Positions 12,505 through 21,015 of a stretch of 64,000 nt of DNA are shown here, one piece after another. Both the position numbers and the translations under genes were made by a program. The notes under the pieces were generated by a model. It ran no database searches. It was not told the origin of the DNA and worked only from the letters and a program-made list of their open reading frames with translations. The stretch comes from Actinokineospora fastidiosa. GTDB taxonomy: Bacteria; Actinomycetota; Actinomycetes; Mycobacteriales; Pseudonocardiaceae. The stretch covers positions 992,001-1,056,000 of the forward strand of contig NZ_BMRB01000001.1 of assembly GCF_014648415.1 (NCBI RefSeq), written 5' to 3'. How positions within the stretch are numbered: position 1 is the first letter of the stretch; every line of letters begins with the position of its first letter.

Positions 12505-13569
12505 GTGCTCGATTTCATCTACTACCCGGTGTCCTTCATCCTGTGGTGCTGGCACTGGGTCTTCGGTCACATCTTCGGTGAGTCCAGCGCGGTCTCGTGG
12601 GCGCTGGGCATCGTCTTCCTCGTCTTCACCCTGCGCGCGATCATGTTCAAGCCCATGGTCAAGCAGGTGCGCTCCATGCGGAAGATGCAGGAGTTCGCCC
12701 CCGAGATCAAGAAGCTGCAGAAGAAGTACGCCAACGACCGGCAGAAGCTCGCGCAGGAGATGCAGAAGCTGCAGTCCCAGCACGGGGTCAACCCGCTGGG
12801 CGGCTGCCTGCCGATGCTGCTGCAGATCCCGGTCTTCATCGGCCTGTTCCACGTCCTGCGCGAGTTCGAGCCGGGCAAGACCGAGAACTACTTCTTCGAC
12901 GCCCAGGGCGTGCAGTCCTACCTCGACGCCAACCTGTTCGGCGCGCGGCTGAGCAACTGGATCACCCAGCCCGGCGCCGAGCTCGCCGCCTACGGCGTCG
13001 ACCGGACCTCGGTCATCCTGGTCGCGATCCCGCTGATGATCCTCGCCAGCGTGCTGACCCACCTGACCGCGCGGCACTCGGTGGCCCGGCAGAACCCGGA
13101 CGCGGCCACCCAGCAGACCGCGATCATGAACAAGCTGACGCTCTGGATCTTCCCGCTGGGCGTCCTCGTCGGTGGCTTCTTCTTCCCCATCGGTCTGCTG
13201 ATGTACTGGCTGAGCAACAACAGCTGGACGCTCATGCAGCAGCACGTCGTCTACCAGAAGATCGACAAGGAGGAGGCGGCCGCGAAGGCCGCCGCGATCG
13301 AGAAGCGCTCGGCCGCCGCGCCCAAGCCCGGGCAGAAGCCCGCCCAGGCGAAGAAGGCCGCCCCGCCGCGCAAGCCCGCCGACGACGTGAACGCCAAGCC
13401 GGACGCCAAGCCGGACGCCAAGCCCGCGACCGGCGGCGCCAAGCCCGCCGCGGCCAGCAAGCCGCGTCCCGGCGCGAAGCCGCAGACCGGCAAGCCGTCG
13501 GGCGGCACCCAGGTTCCCGGTCCGAGCGCGGACCGTTCCCGTAAGAAGTCAGGTCGCAAGAACCGCTGA
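12505..13569 (+). CDS. yidC: Membrane protein insertase YidC/Oxa1
   Basis: Inserts and folds inner-membrane proteins alone or with SecYEG. It has 354 residues with no long periplasmic P1 domain, as in Gram-positive YidC. Several membrane segments are visible (about 20-45, 105-125, 170-195, 215-245), with a basic cytoplasmic loop between the first two. The C-terminal 90 residues are a charged Lys/Ala/Pro-rich tail with repeated KPDA units, probably contacting ribosomes or RNA. Start GTG at 12505. Confidence 0.96.
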   Translation: MLDFIYYPVSFILWCWHWVFGHIFGESSAVSWALGIVFLVFTLRAIMFKPMVKQVRSMRKMQEFAPEIKKLQKKYANDRQKLAQEMQKLQSQHGVNPLGGCLPMLLQIPVFIGLFHVLREFEPGKTENYFFDAQGVQSYLDANLFGARLSNWITQPGAELAAYGVDRTSVILVAIPLMILASVLTHLTARHSVARQNPDAATQQTAIMNKLTLWIFPLGVLVGGFFFPIGLLMYWLSNNSWTLMQQHVVYQKIDKEEAAAKAAAIEKRSAAAPKPGQKPAQAKKAAPPRKPADDVNAKPDAKPDAKPATGGAKPAAASKPRPGAKPQTGKPSGGTQVPGPSADRSRKKSGRKNR

Positions 13570-13598
13570 GGCGTCGCTCGACCTGGAGAGGAGTTACC

Positions 13599-14132
13599 GT
13601 GCCGGAGACGGTGCAGGAGCCTGAGACCACCACCGCCGAGGAGGTGCCGGTCGAGAAGGCGGCCGCCACCGAGGACCTGTTGGTCAAGGAGGGCGACATC
13701 GCGGGCGACTACCTGGAGCGCCTGCTCGACATCCTGGACTACGACGGGGACATCGACCTCGACGTCGAGGCCAGCCGCGCGGTCGTGAGCATCGACGGCG
13801 GCGAGGACCTGGACAAGCTCGTCGGTCCTCGGGGCAGCGTCCTCGAGTCGCTGCAGGAGCTGACCCGGCTGGCGGTGCAGCAGGAGACCGGCACCCGCAG
13901 CAGGCTGATGCTCGACATCGCCGGGTGGCGCGCCGCCCGCCGCGAGGAGCTGGCCGACCTGGGCCGGGCGACCGCCGAGAAGGCGCTGTCGACCGGCGAG
14001 CGGATCCGGCTGCAGCCGATGACGCCGTTCGAGCGCAAGGTCGTGCACGACGCGGTCGCCACCGTGAAGGGCGTGCACAGCGAGAGCGAGGGCGAGGACC
14101 CCCGACGCCGGGTGGTCGTCTTCCCGCAGTAG
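13599..14132 (+). CDS. jag: Jag/KhpB RNA-binding protein (KH and R3H domains)
   Basis: RNA-binding protein of 177 residues. An acidic N-terminal 30 residues precede a KH-like domain with the GxxG-type loop LVGPRGSVLE (about residues 75-85), then an R3H domain with the typical MTPFERKVVHDAVA near residue 145. Start GTG at 13599, RBS GGAGAGGAG. It is the usual neighbour of yidC and ends just before a strong terminator. Confidence 0.93.
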   Translation: MPETVQEPETTTAEEVPVEKAAATEDLLVKEGDIAGDYLERLLDILDYDGDIDLDVEASRAVVSIDGGEDLDKLVGPRGSVLESLQELTRLAVQQETGTRSRLMLDIAGWRAARREELADLGRATAEKALSTGERIRLQPMTPFERKVVHDAVATVKGVHSESEGEDPRRRVVVFPQ

Positions 14133-14144
14133 GCGTGGTTCAGG

Positions 14145-14183
14145 AAGAGGCGCGGTCCGCTCCAGCGGGCCGCGCCTCTTTCG
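14145..14183 (+). terminator. Terminator after jag
   Basis: An 11-bp perfect stem (14145-14155 with 14170-14180) with a small inner CCGC/GCGG hairpin is followed by TTTCGT. It separates the rpmH-jag operon from rsmG-parAB. Confidence 0.85.
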
Positions 14184-14199
14184 TGTTTCACGTGAAACA
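14184..14199. promoter_or_regulatory. parS: parS site 1
   Basis: TGTTTCACGTGAAACA is an exact match to the canonical bacterial parS and to the GTTTCACGTGAAAC core used in Streptomyces. ParB/Spo0J loads here. It lies in the jag-rsmG gap. Confidence 0.95.
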
Positions 14200-14255
14200 C
14201 CGGGGAGTCTGCTGCGGCGGTCGCGGGGGCATCGGCGACAATCTCTGCAACGCAC

Positions 14256-14271
14256 TGTTTCACGTGGAACA
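14256..14271. promoter_or_regulatory. parS: parS site 2
   Basis: TGTTTCACGTGGAACA matches parS with one base off the perfect palindrome. It lies 12 bases before the rsmG start, so ParB binding here could also affect rsmG-parAB expression. Confidence 0.9.
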
Positions 14272-14282
14272 TCGGAAGGCAT

Positions 14283-14954
14283 ATGACGAACCTTGATCGG
14301 GACCGGGTGTCGTCGGTCTTCGGAGACCGGACCGGGCTCGCGGAGCGGTTCGTCGAACTGCTGGCCGTGCACGGCGTCGCCCGCGGCCTGATCGGGCCGC
14401 GCGAGGTGGACCGGCTGTGGGACCGGCACGTGCTCAACTCCGCCGTCATCGCCGAGGTGCTGCCCGAGCGGGGCCGCGTGGTGGACGTCGGGTCCGGTGC
14501 CGGGCTGCCCGGCATCCCGCTGGCGATCGCCCGGCCCGACCTGAGCATCACGCTCGTGGAACCGATGGCGCGACGGGTGGCGTGGCTGGACGAGGTGGTA
14601 GAGACTCTGGGCTTGTCGTCCGTCGCCGTGGTGCGCGGGCGGGCCGAGGAGCCCGCCGTGCGTGACCGGGTCACCGGGGCCGATGTGGTCACCGCCCGCG
14701 CGGTCGCTCCCCTGGGCAAGCTCAGTGCATGGTGCCTGCCGCTGCTGCGGACGGGTGGCCGGATGGTCGCGCTCAAGGGGGCCAGCGCGGCCGAGGAGAT
14801 CGAGCGGGACCGCGCGGAGATCCGGCGCGCGGGCGGGGGCGACCCCAGGATCGAGCGGTGCGGCGCCACCGTGGTGGATCCGCCGACCACCGTGGTGGTG
14901 GTCGAACGGCTGCCGCGGCGGACCGGGAAGGACCAGCGTGCACGTCGAGGCTGA
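14283..14954 (+). CDS. rsmG: 16S rRNA (guanine-N7) methyltransferase RsmG
   Basis: SAM-dependent methyltransferase (GidB) that modifies G527 of 16S rRNA. It has 223 residues. The SAM-binding motif [17 protein letters not shown] (about 66-82) is clear, as is [16 protein letters not shown] at 14283. Loss of the enzyme in other species gives low-level streptomycin resistance. It is the usual companion upstream of parA. Confidence 0.96.
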   Translation: MTNLDRDRVSSVFGDRTGLAERFVELLAVHGVARGLIGPREVDRLWDRHVLNSAVIAEVLPERGRVVDVGSGAGLPGIPLAIARPDLSITLVEPMARRVAWLDEVVETLGLSSVAVVRGRAEEPAVRDRVTGADVVTARAVAPLGKLSAWCLPLLRTGGRMVALKGASAAEEIERDRAEIRRAGGGDPRIERCGATVVDPPTTVVVVERLPRRTGKDQRARRG

Positions 14955-14968
14955 GAACGGAGCGAGGA

Positions 14969-14984
14969 TGTTCCACGTGAAACA
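14969..14984. promoter_or_regulatory. parS: parS site 3
   Basis: TGTTCCACGTGAAACA matches the Bacillus-type parS consensus exactly. It lies in the short rsmG-parA gap, 22 bases before the parA start. Confidence 0.92.
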
Positions 14985-15005
14985 CCGGCGGTCGGAGGGG
15001 GACCG

Positions 15006-15896
15006 ATGAGCCAGCCGACCGCGGCGTCCGTCGCCGGATGGACGCCCATCGAGGAGGAAGCCGCCCGGGCGACCCGGATCAAGCACCCGGACCGGATGTT
15101 CCCCCGGCCGCTGAGCCGTCGCGTGCTGACCGTGGCCAACCAGAAGGGCGGCGTCGGCAAGACGACGAGCACGGTGAACCTGGCCGCCGCGCTGGCGATG
15201 CATGGACTGCGCGTGCTCGTCATCGACCTCGACCCTCAGGGCAACGCGAGCACGGCGCTCGGCGTCGACCACCGCTCGGGCACGCCGTCGGTCTACGAGG
15301 TGCTGCTGGGCGAGCTGTCCCTGGCCGAGGCCGCGCAGCTGAGCGACCAGTCGGACCGGCTGTTCTGCGTGCCCGCCACGATCGACCTCGCGGGCTCGGA
15401 GATCGAGCTGGTGTCGATGCAGGGCCGGGAGTCCCGGCTCAAGGAGGCGCTCTCCGACGAGGCGCTCGACCAGATCGACCCCGACTACGTGTTCATCGAC
15501 TGCCCGCCGTCGCTGGGGCTGCTGACCGTCAACGCGATGGTCGCCGCCCAGGAGGTGCTCATCCCGATCCAGTGCGAGTACTACGCGCTGGAGGGGCTGA
15601 GCCAGCTGCTGCGCAACATCGAGCTCGTGCAGACGCACCTCAACCGCGCGCTGTCGGTGTCGACGATCCTGCTGACGATGTACGACGGCCGCACCAAGCT
15701 GGCCGACCAGGTGACCAACGAGGTGCGCACCCACTTCGGCGAGACCGTGCTGCGGACCGTCATCCCGCGCAGCGTGAAGGTGTCCGAGGCGCCGGGCTAC
15801 GGCCAGACGGTCCTCGCGTACGACCCCGGTTCCCGGGGCGCGATGAGCTACCTCGACGCCGCGCGGGAGATCGCCGAACGCGGAGCGGCCCAGTGA
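15006..15896 (+). CDS. parA: Chromosome partitioning ATPase ParA
   Basis: ParA/Soj ATPase that binds DNA non-specifically and drives origin segregation with ParB. It has 296 residues. An N-terminal extension of about 37 residues precedes the deviant Walker A KGGVGKTT (47-54), then Walker [11 protein letters not shown]. Start ATG at 15006, RBS GGAGGGGG. It ends in a GTGA overlap with parB. Confidence 0.97.
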   Translation: MSQPTAASVAGWTPIEEEAARATRIKHPDRMFPRPLSRRVLTVANQKGGVGKTTSTVNLAAALAMHGLRVLVIDLDPQGNASTALGVDHRSGTPSVYEVLLGELSLAEAAQLSDQSDRLFCVPATIDLAGSEIELVSMQGRESRLKEALSDEALDQIDPDYVFIDCPPSLGLLTVNAMVAAQEVLIPIQCEYYALEGLSQLLRNIELVQTHLNRALSVSTILLTMYDGRTKLADQVTNEVRTHFGETVLRTVIPRSVKVSEAPGYGQTVLAYDPGSRGAMSYLDAAREIAERGAAQ

Positions 15897-16846
15897 GCGC
15901 GGCCGGTGGCGGCCGCAAGGGTGGACTGGGCCGCGGCCTCGCGGCCCTCATCCCGCAGGGCCCGCCCGCCGCGCCGGTGTCCAACGGGCTGAAGCTGCCC
16001 ACTCCCCCGGCCGAGGCGCCCGCGGCCGAGCCGGTCGCGGGCGCGGTCTACCGCGAGGTGCCGACCGCGGCGGTCACGGCGAACCCGAAGCAGCCCCGGC
16101 AGGTCTTCGACGAGGACGCGCTCGCCGAGCTGGAGCACTCGATCCGCGAGTTCGGCCTCATGCAGCCGATCGTGGTGCGGGAGCTGAACGATGCCTACGA
16201 ACTGGTGATGGGCGAGCGGCGGCTGCGCGCCGCCCAGCGCGCGGGCCTGGAGCACATCCCCGCGATCGTCCGCCAGACCGCCGACGACGCCATGCTGCGC
16301 GACGCGCTGCTGGAGAACATCCACCGGGTGCAGCTCAACCCGCTGGAGGAGGCGGCGGCGTACCAGCAGCTGCTGGACGAGTTCGAGGTGACCCACGAGG
16401 AGCTGGCAGGCCGCATCGGCCGCAGCCGCCCGGTCATCACGAACACCATCCGGCTGCTGCGCCTGCCCCTGCCGGTCCAACGCCGCGTCGCGGCGGGCGT
16501 GCTGTCGGCCGGTCACGCCCGCGCGCTCCTCGGGCTCGACGACCCGGGCGCGCAGGAGGACCTGGCGACCCGCATCGTGGCCGAGGGCCTGTCGGTGCGG
16601 GCGACCGAGGAGGCGGTGACGCTCGCCAAGGGCGCTCCCCCGCCGAAGGCCAAGCCCGCCCCGCGCAAGCCGATGCACGCCCCCGGCCTCCAGGACGTCG
16701 CCGACCGCCTGTCCGACCGGTTCGACACCCGCGTCAAGGTCGAACTCGGCAAGCGGAAGGGTCGGATCGTGGTCGAGTTCGGCTCGGTGGACGACCTCGA
16801 GCGGATCGTCGAGCTGATGGCGGAAAAAGGGATAAATCAGACATGA
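15893..16846 (+). CDS. parB: Chromosome partitioning protein ParB
   Basis: ParB binds parS, uses CTP to form a sliding clamp and spreads around the origin. It has 317 residues. The N-terminal [11 protein letters not shown] element is conserved (ParA-stimulating region). A Pro/Ala linker leads to the CTPase domain with GERR at 107-110 and [14 protein letters not shown], then the helix-turn-helix [18 protein letters not shown], and a C-terminal dimerisation domain. The GTG start at 15893 overlaps the parA stop. Four parS-like sites occur within 11.5 kb. Confidence 0.97.
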   Translation: MSAAGGGRKGGLGRGLAALIPQGPPAAPVSNGLKLPTPPAEAPAAEPVAGAVYREVPTAAVTANPKQPRQVFDEDALAELEHSIREFGLMQPIVVRELNDAYELVMGERRLRAAQRAGLEHIPAIVRQTADDAMLRDALLENIHRVQLNPLEEAAAYQQLLDEFEVTHEELAGRIGRSRPVITNTIRLLRLPLPVQRRVAAGVLSAGHARALLGLDDPGAQEDLATRIVAEGLSVRATEEAVTLAKGAPPPKAKPAPRKPMHAPGLQDVADRLSDRFDTRVKVELGKRKGRIVVEFGSVDDLERIVELMAEKGINQT

Positions 16847-16879
16847 AACGGTCGTAGGGAACCATACCGGCCGCTTTCG

Positions 16880-17869
16880 TCACGGTGACGATGACCGTTG
16901 GTGGTCGTCGTCGTGGCTCGCCGTAGCCGACCCGGGAAGGCGCTCCGCGAACTCCGCGGGCGCGACCACACCCGCGAAATCCGGCGGTTCGGCGAACGTG
17001 GCCCGCTGGAACAGCGCCTTGGCGCGGAAGGTCGAGTTGTGGAAGCGGGCGGGCCCGGTGAAGGTCGCGTCGTAGAAGCGGGCGTCCCCCGCGAAGGTCA
17101 CGCCGTTGAACCACGCGGCGCCGACGAAGGTCGCGTTGGCGAACCGCGCGCCGCGCACCCGGGTGTTGGTCATGTTGAACTCGACCAGCACCGCACCGCT
17201 GAGGTCGAGATCGATGTCCGGCCAGAACGACTCGCTCGGGACGTTCTGGTGGCGTAGGTGCGCGGACAGGATCCGCTGGGCGGTCACCCGGACCTGCCGC
17301 TCCTGGGCCGAGGCCAGGTCGTCCGGGTCGTCGGTGAACGGCATCCGCAGGTACGCGCAGAGGACGTTGACGATGGTCTGGCGTTGGGACGGGTTGTCCT
17401 GGGCCAGGCGCTCCATCGCGTACAGCCCCGCCAGGCGCACCGGCGCCTTGTCCGAGCCGAGCTGCTCGGCCGCCTTGGTGTAGAGGTCGGTGATCCGCCG
17501 GGCGGCGGCGTCGGCCTCGGTCGCCGCGGCGACGCGCTCCTGCAGCGCGTACGCCTTCGCCACGTCCGCCTGGTCGCGCTCCTTCTGCCGCAGGCCGATC
17601 TCGGTGGACCGCTGCCGCCGCCAGGCGAGGTAGAGGGCGAACACGCCGCCACCGCCGAGCCCGACGCTCAGCCCGGTCCGCAGGGCGTCGAAGCGGGCGG
17701 TGACGAGCTCCGGTCCGCTGAGCCCGCTGGTGCCCGCCCACCAGAGGGCGACGACCAGGGCTGCGGTCGCGAGCGCGATCGCGGCGGCCACCGCGGCGAT
17801 CAGCCTGCCGGACAGCGGCTTCAGGGGCGGGTCGGGACGGGTCGGCTGCGGGACGGGAGCACTGGCCAC
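16880..17869 (-). CDS. Membrane-anchored pentapeptide-repeat protein
   Basis: 329 residues, function unknown. Two hydrophobic segments near residues 20-42 and 58-77 suggest membrane anchoring. A helical stretch containing VAAATEADAAARRITDLYTKAAEQLG follows, with HEAT-like YAMERLAQDNPSQRQTIVNVLCAYLR. The C-terminal third is a run of A(N/D)(L/F)XX-type pentapeptides (ARFANATFVGAAWFNGVTFA, and similar) that predicts a right-handed beta-helix. Start GTG at 17869 is uncertain because no clear ribosome site is seen. It is convergent with parB and closely follows ddl. The fold of the anchored region resembles the many actinobacterial pentapeptide proteins of unassigned role. Confidence 0.8.
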   Translation of the reverse strand: MASAPVPQPTRPDPPLKPLSGRLIAAVAAAIALATAALVVALWWAGTSGLSGPELVTARFDALRTGLSVGLGGGGVFALYLAWRRQRSTEIGLRQKERDQADVAKAYALQERVAAATEADAAARRITDLYTKAAEQLGSDKAPVRLAGLYAMERLAQDNPSQRQTIVNVLCAYLRMPFTDDPDDLASAQERQVRVTAQRILSAHLRHQNVPSESFWPDIDLDLSGAVLVEFNMTNTRVRGARFANATFVGAAWFNGVTFAGDARFYDATFTGPARFHNSTFRAKALFQRATFAEPPDFAGVVAPAEFAERLPGSATASHDDDHQRSSSP

Positions 17870-17895
17870 GACGTGATCATGGCAGCCGGGCGGGG

Positions 17896-18846
17896 TCAGC
17901 CGTGGCGGGTGATCGCGCGGTCGACCAGACCGGCGTAGATCTCGCCGAGGGAGCGGCCTGCCGCCTCGACGGCCATCGGGACCAACGAGGTCTCGGTCAG
18001 CCCGGGCGAGAGGTTGACCTCGAGGAAGTGCACGTCGCCGTCGCGGTCCACCACGGCGTCGGTGCGGGAGATGTCGCGCAGGCCCAGCAGGCGGTGGGCG
18101 GACACCGCGAGGTCGGCGACCTTCGCCGCGGTCTCCTCGGGCAGTCGGGCCGGGGCGTGGAACTCGGTGAGGCCCGCGGTGTACCGGGCGGTGTAGTCGT
18201 AGACGCCGTTGTGGGCGGTGATCTCCACCGCGGGCAGGGCCAGCGGGCCGTCCGGGGTGTCGATGACCGTGACGGCGACCTCGGTGCCCTCGACGTAGCG
18301 CTCGGCCAGGACGGTGTCGCTGTAGGCGAGGCAGCCGACCATCGCCGTGGGCAGGTCCGCGGCGTCGCGCACCACCTGGGCGCCGAGCGCGGAGCCGCCC
18401 TGGTCGGGCTTGAGCATCATCGGCAGGCCCAGGCGCTCGACCATCGCGTCGAGCACCGGCTGGGCGCCCAGCTCGCGGAACGTGCTGTGCGGGAGGACGA
18501 CCCAGTCCGGGGTGAGCAGCCCGGCGCGGGCCAGCTCGGCCTTGGCGGTCGGCTTGTCCCACGCCCGGCGGCAGGCGTCGGCGTCGGTGCCGACGTACGG
18601 GATGTCCAGCAGCTCCAGGATCGTCTGGATGGAGCCGTTCTCGCCCTCGCCGCCGTGCAGGGCGACCACCACCGCGTCGGGGCGGTGCTCGCGCAGGCGC
18701 GGCAGCAGGGCGGCGTCGGCGTCCCACTCCTCCACCGTCACGCCGGTCGAGCGCAGGGCAGCCGAGACGCGCCTGCCGGACCGCAGCGACACGTCGCGCT
18801 CGTGGGACAGCCCACCGGCCAGGACGGTCACCCAGCGATCGGACAC
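17896..18846 (-). CDS. D-alanine--D-alanine ligase family ATP-grasp enzyme
   Basis: ATP-grasp ligase of 316 residues, close in length to Ddl, which makes the D-Ala-D-Ala unit of peptidoglycan. Features are AGGLSHERDVSLRSG at the N-terminus, the substrate-binding LHGGEGENGSIQ, MMLKPDQGGSALG for ATP binding, and the catalytic C-terminal FLEVNLSPGLTETS. The GTG at 18846 is chosen because GAGGAG lies upstream. Since actinobacteria usually have another ddl elsewhere, this may be a paralogue with a related substrate; the gene symbol is therefore left empty. It is found next to parB in related genera. Confidence 0.88.
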   Translation of the reverse strand: MSDRWVTVLAGGLSHERDVSLRSGRRVSAALRSTGVTVEEWDADAALLPRLREHRPDAVVVALHGGEGENGSIQTILELLDIPYVGTDADACRRAWDKPTAKAELARAGLLTPDWVVLPHSTFRELGAQPVLDAMVERLGLPMMLKPDQGGSALGAQVVRDAADLPTAMVGCLAYSDTVLAERYVEGTEVAVTVIDTPDGPLALPAVEITAHNGVYDYTARYTAGLTEFHAPARLPEETAAKVADLAVSAHRLLGLRDISRTDAVVDRDGDVHFLEVNLSPGLTETSLVPMAVEAAGRSLGEIYAGLVDRAITRHG

Positions 18847-18927
18847 GACAGGACTCCTCAGCACGGCTGTTCCTCGGCACACGAAATCAGTGCCGACGGT
18901 ACACCGGCACGATTCAGCGACCGCCGA

Positions 18928-20247
18928 TCAGGCGGTGTCGGGCGAGGGGGCCTGCGCCCCGGACATCGCGCGCCTGGCCGTCGGGCCGAAGGTGCGCAGC
19001 AGCTCCAGCTCCTCGGCCAGCACCGACGCCAGCCTGCGGACGCCCTCGGTGATGCGCTCCGGCGGCGGGTAGCAGAACGACAGGCGCATCTGCCTGCTGC
19101 CGAACCCGTCGGCGTAGAAGCCGGTCCCGGGCACGTACGCCACCCGCGCGGTCACCGCGCGCGGCTGCATCGCCTTGGTGTCCACGCCCTCGGGCACGGT
19201 CAGCCAGACGAAGAAGCCGCCGTCGGGGCGGGTCCACGTGCAGCCCGGCGGCATGTGCTGCTCCAGCCCGGCCAGCAGCGCGTCCCTGCGCTCCCGGTAC
19301 ATCGTCTGGAACGACTTGATCTGGCCCTTCCAGTCGTGGGTGGCCAGGTAGCGCGACACCACGAGCTGGTTCAGCGTGGGCGGGCACAGCGCGGCCGACT
19401 CGGCGGCCAGCACCAGCTTCTCGCGCACGGCGTGCGGGGCCAGCGCCCAGCCCACGCGCAGGCCGGAGGCGAACGTCTTGGAGAACGACCCCAGGTAGAT
19501 GACGTTGTCGCGGTCCATCGACCGCAGCGCGGGGTAGATCTGGCCGTCGAAGCCGAGCAGGCCGTACGGGTTGTCCTCGATGACCAGCACGTCGTGGCGC
19601 AGGCAGATGTCGAGGATCTCCGCGCGCCTGGGCACGGCCAGGGTCACGCCCGCGGGGTTCTGGAAGTTCGGGATCGTGTAGAGGAACTTGACCCGCTTGC
19701 CCGCAGCGCGGACGGCGGCGATGGCCTCCTCCAGCGCGGCCGGGACCAGGCCCTGCTCGTCCATGGCCACGTGGCGCACGTCGGCCTGGTAGGAGGCGAA
19801 GGTGCCCAGCGCGCCCACGTAGGACGGGCCCTCGGCGAGCACCACGTCGCCCGGGTCGCAGAAGATGCGGGTGACCAGGTCGAGCGCCATCTGCGAGCCG
19901 ACGGTGACCACCAGGTCGTCCGGGTGCCCGTGCACGCCCTCCAGCGCCATGACCTCGCAGATCTGCTCACGCAGCTGCGGGACGCCGTGCGCGGAGCCGT
20001 ACTGCAGGGCGGTCATGCCCTCCTCGGCGACGATGCTCGCCATCTGCTGGGACAGCGAGTCCAGCGGCAGCGCGGCCAGGTTCGGCATGCCGCCCGCCAG
20101 CGACACCACCTCCGGCCTGCTCGCCACCGCGAACAGCGCTCGCACCTCGGATGCGGTCATGCCCTCCGCCCGGGCCGCGTAGCGGCTCAGGTGGGGGTCG
20201 AGGCTGCGCGCCCCGCTTCGGTCCGGCGGCTGGTGCAAGCTGCTCAC
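18928..20247 (-). CDS. PLP-dependent aminotransferase (class I/II, MocR/2-aminoadipate type)
   Basis: Fold-type I aminotransferase of 439 residues. It shows the characteristic SLAGGMPNL, YGSAHGVPQLREQI, the YTIPNFQNPAG motif, EDNPYGLL and the PLP-lysine motif YLGSFSKTFASGLRVGW. No N-terminal GntR domain is present, so it acts as an enzyme rather than a MocR regulator. The GTG at 20247 has GAGGAGG 4-5 bases upstream. Substrate is not determined; relatives are annotated as 2-aminoadipate or valine aminotransferase. It diverges from the GNAT gene. Confidence 0.9.
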   Translation of the reverse strand: MSSLHQPPDRSGARSLDPHLSRYAARAEGMTASEVRALFAVASRPEVVSLAGGMPNLAALPLDSLSQQMASIVAEEGMTALQYGSAHGVPQLREQICEVMALEGVHGHPDDLVVTVGSQMALDLVTRIFCDPGDVVLAEGPSYVGALGTFASYQADVRHVAMDEQGLVPAALEEAIAAVRAAGKRVKFLYTIPNFQNPAGVTLAVPRRAEILDICLRHDVLVIEDNPYGLLGFDGQIYPALRSMDRDNVIYLGSFSKTFASGLRVGWALAPHAVREKLVLAAESAALCPPTLNQLVVSRYLATHDWKGQIKSFQTMYRERRDALLAGLEQHMPPGCTWTRPDGGFFVWLTVPEGVDTKAMQPRAVTARVAYVPGTGFYADGFGSRQMRLSFCYPPPERITEGVRRLASVLAEELELLRTFGPTARRAMSGAQAPSPDTA

Positions 20248-20380
20248 GACGCCTCCTCGCATGCGTTGTTCGAGTGTAACCGGAGGGGTGACGTCGGCCG
20301 GATAATCGCGTCTGCGGTTCCGACGCAGGTCACATCGCCCTATCCTGTCCCGGTAAGGGAACTCGGGCGGGGGAGGTTGG

Positions 20381-21010
20381 GTGTCGCGACGCGTCGTCGG
20401 CGTCACGCTGGACAACCTGGAGCATCTGCCTAAGCAGTGCCGGTCCTGCGTGTACTGGGAGCTCGCGCCGCACCTGAAGGAGCAGGCCGAGGAGTTCGGC
20501 ACCACCGAGCTGGAGAAAGAGGCCTGGGTCTCCAGCGTCCTGCTCGAGTGGGGGTCCTGCGGCCGGATCGTCTACAGCGACAAACTGCCGGTCGGATTCG
20601 TCCTCTACGCCCCGCCCAACGCCGTTCCCCGCGCCTCGGCGTTCCCGACCTCGCCGATCAGCGCCGACGCCGTCGTGCTCACCGGCTTCCACGTGCTCCC
20701 CGAGTTCCGCAAGGGCGGGCTCGGCAGGCTGCTGGTGCAGTCGGTGGCCAAGGACCTCACCCGCCGCGGCGTGCGGGCCATCGAGACCTTCGGCGACATG
20801 GACCCCGACGAGGACCACAGCTGCGTGGTGCCCGCGGCGTTCCTGACCAGCGTCGGCTTCAAGACCGTGCGGCCGCACCCGCGCTGGCCCCGGCTGCGGC
20901 TGGAGCTGCGCTCGGCCATCACCTGGAAGGAAGACGTCGAGGCCGCCCTCGAACGCCTGCTGGGCACGGTCACGATCAGCACCGTCGGCACGCCGGCCAT
21001 GCAGCGCTGA
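20381..21010 (+). CDS. GNAT-family N-acetyltransferase (Rv3916c-like)
   Basis: 209 residues. The acetyl-CoA site is FRKGGLGRLLVQSVAKDL (about 109-126) after a strand ADAVVLTGFHVLP. An N-terminal CRSCVYWE motif is conserved in this origin-linked GNAT group. GTG start at 20381 with GGGGGAGG upstream. Position and opposite orientation relative to cwlM match Rv3916c of mycobacteria. Substrate unknown. Confidence 0.85.
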   Translation: MSRRVVGVTLDNLEHLPKQCRSCVYWELAPHLKEQAEEFGTTELEKEAWVSSVLLEWGSCGRIVYSDKLPVGFVLYAPPNAVPRASAFPTSPISADAVVLTGFHVLPEFRKGGLGRLLVQSVAKDLTRRGVRAIETFGDMDPDEDHSCVVPAAFLTSVGFKTVRPHPRWPRLRLELRSAITWKEDVEAALERLLGTVTISTVGTPAMQR

Positions 21011-21015
21011 GGCCG

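Noticed and set aside
16877..16891. Terminator between parB and the pentapeptide gene
   Set aside because: The inverted repeat TCGTCACGGTGACGA has only a one-base centre and covers the pentapeptide stop codon, so it is too short to form a stable terminator.
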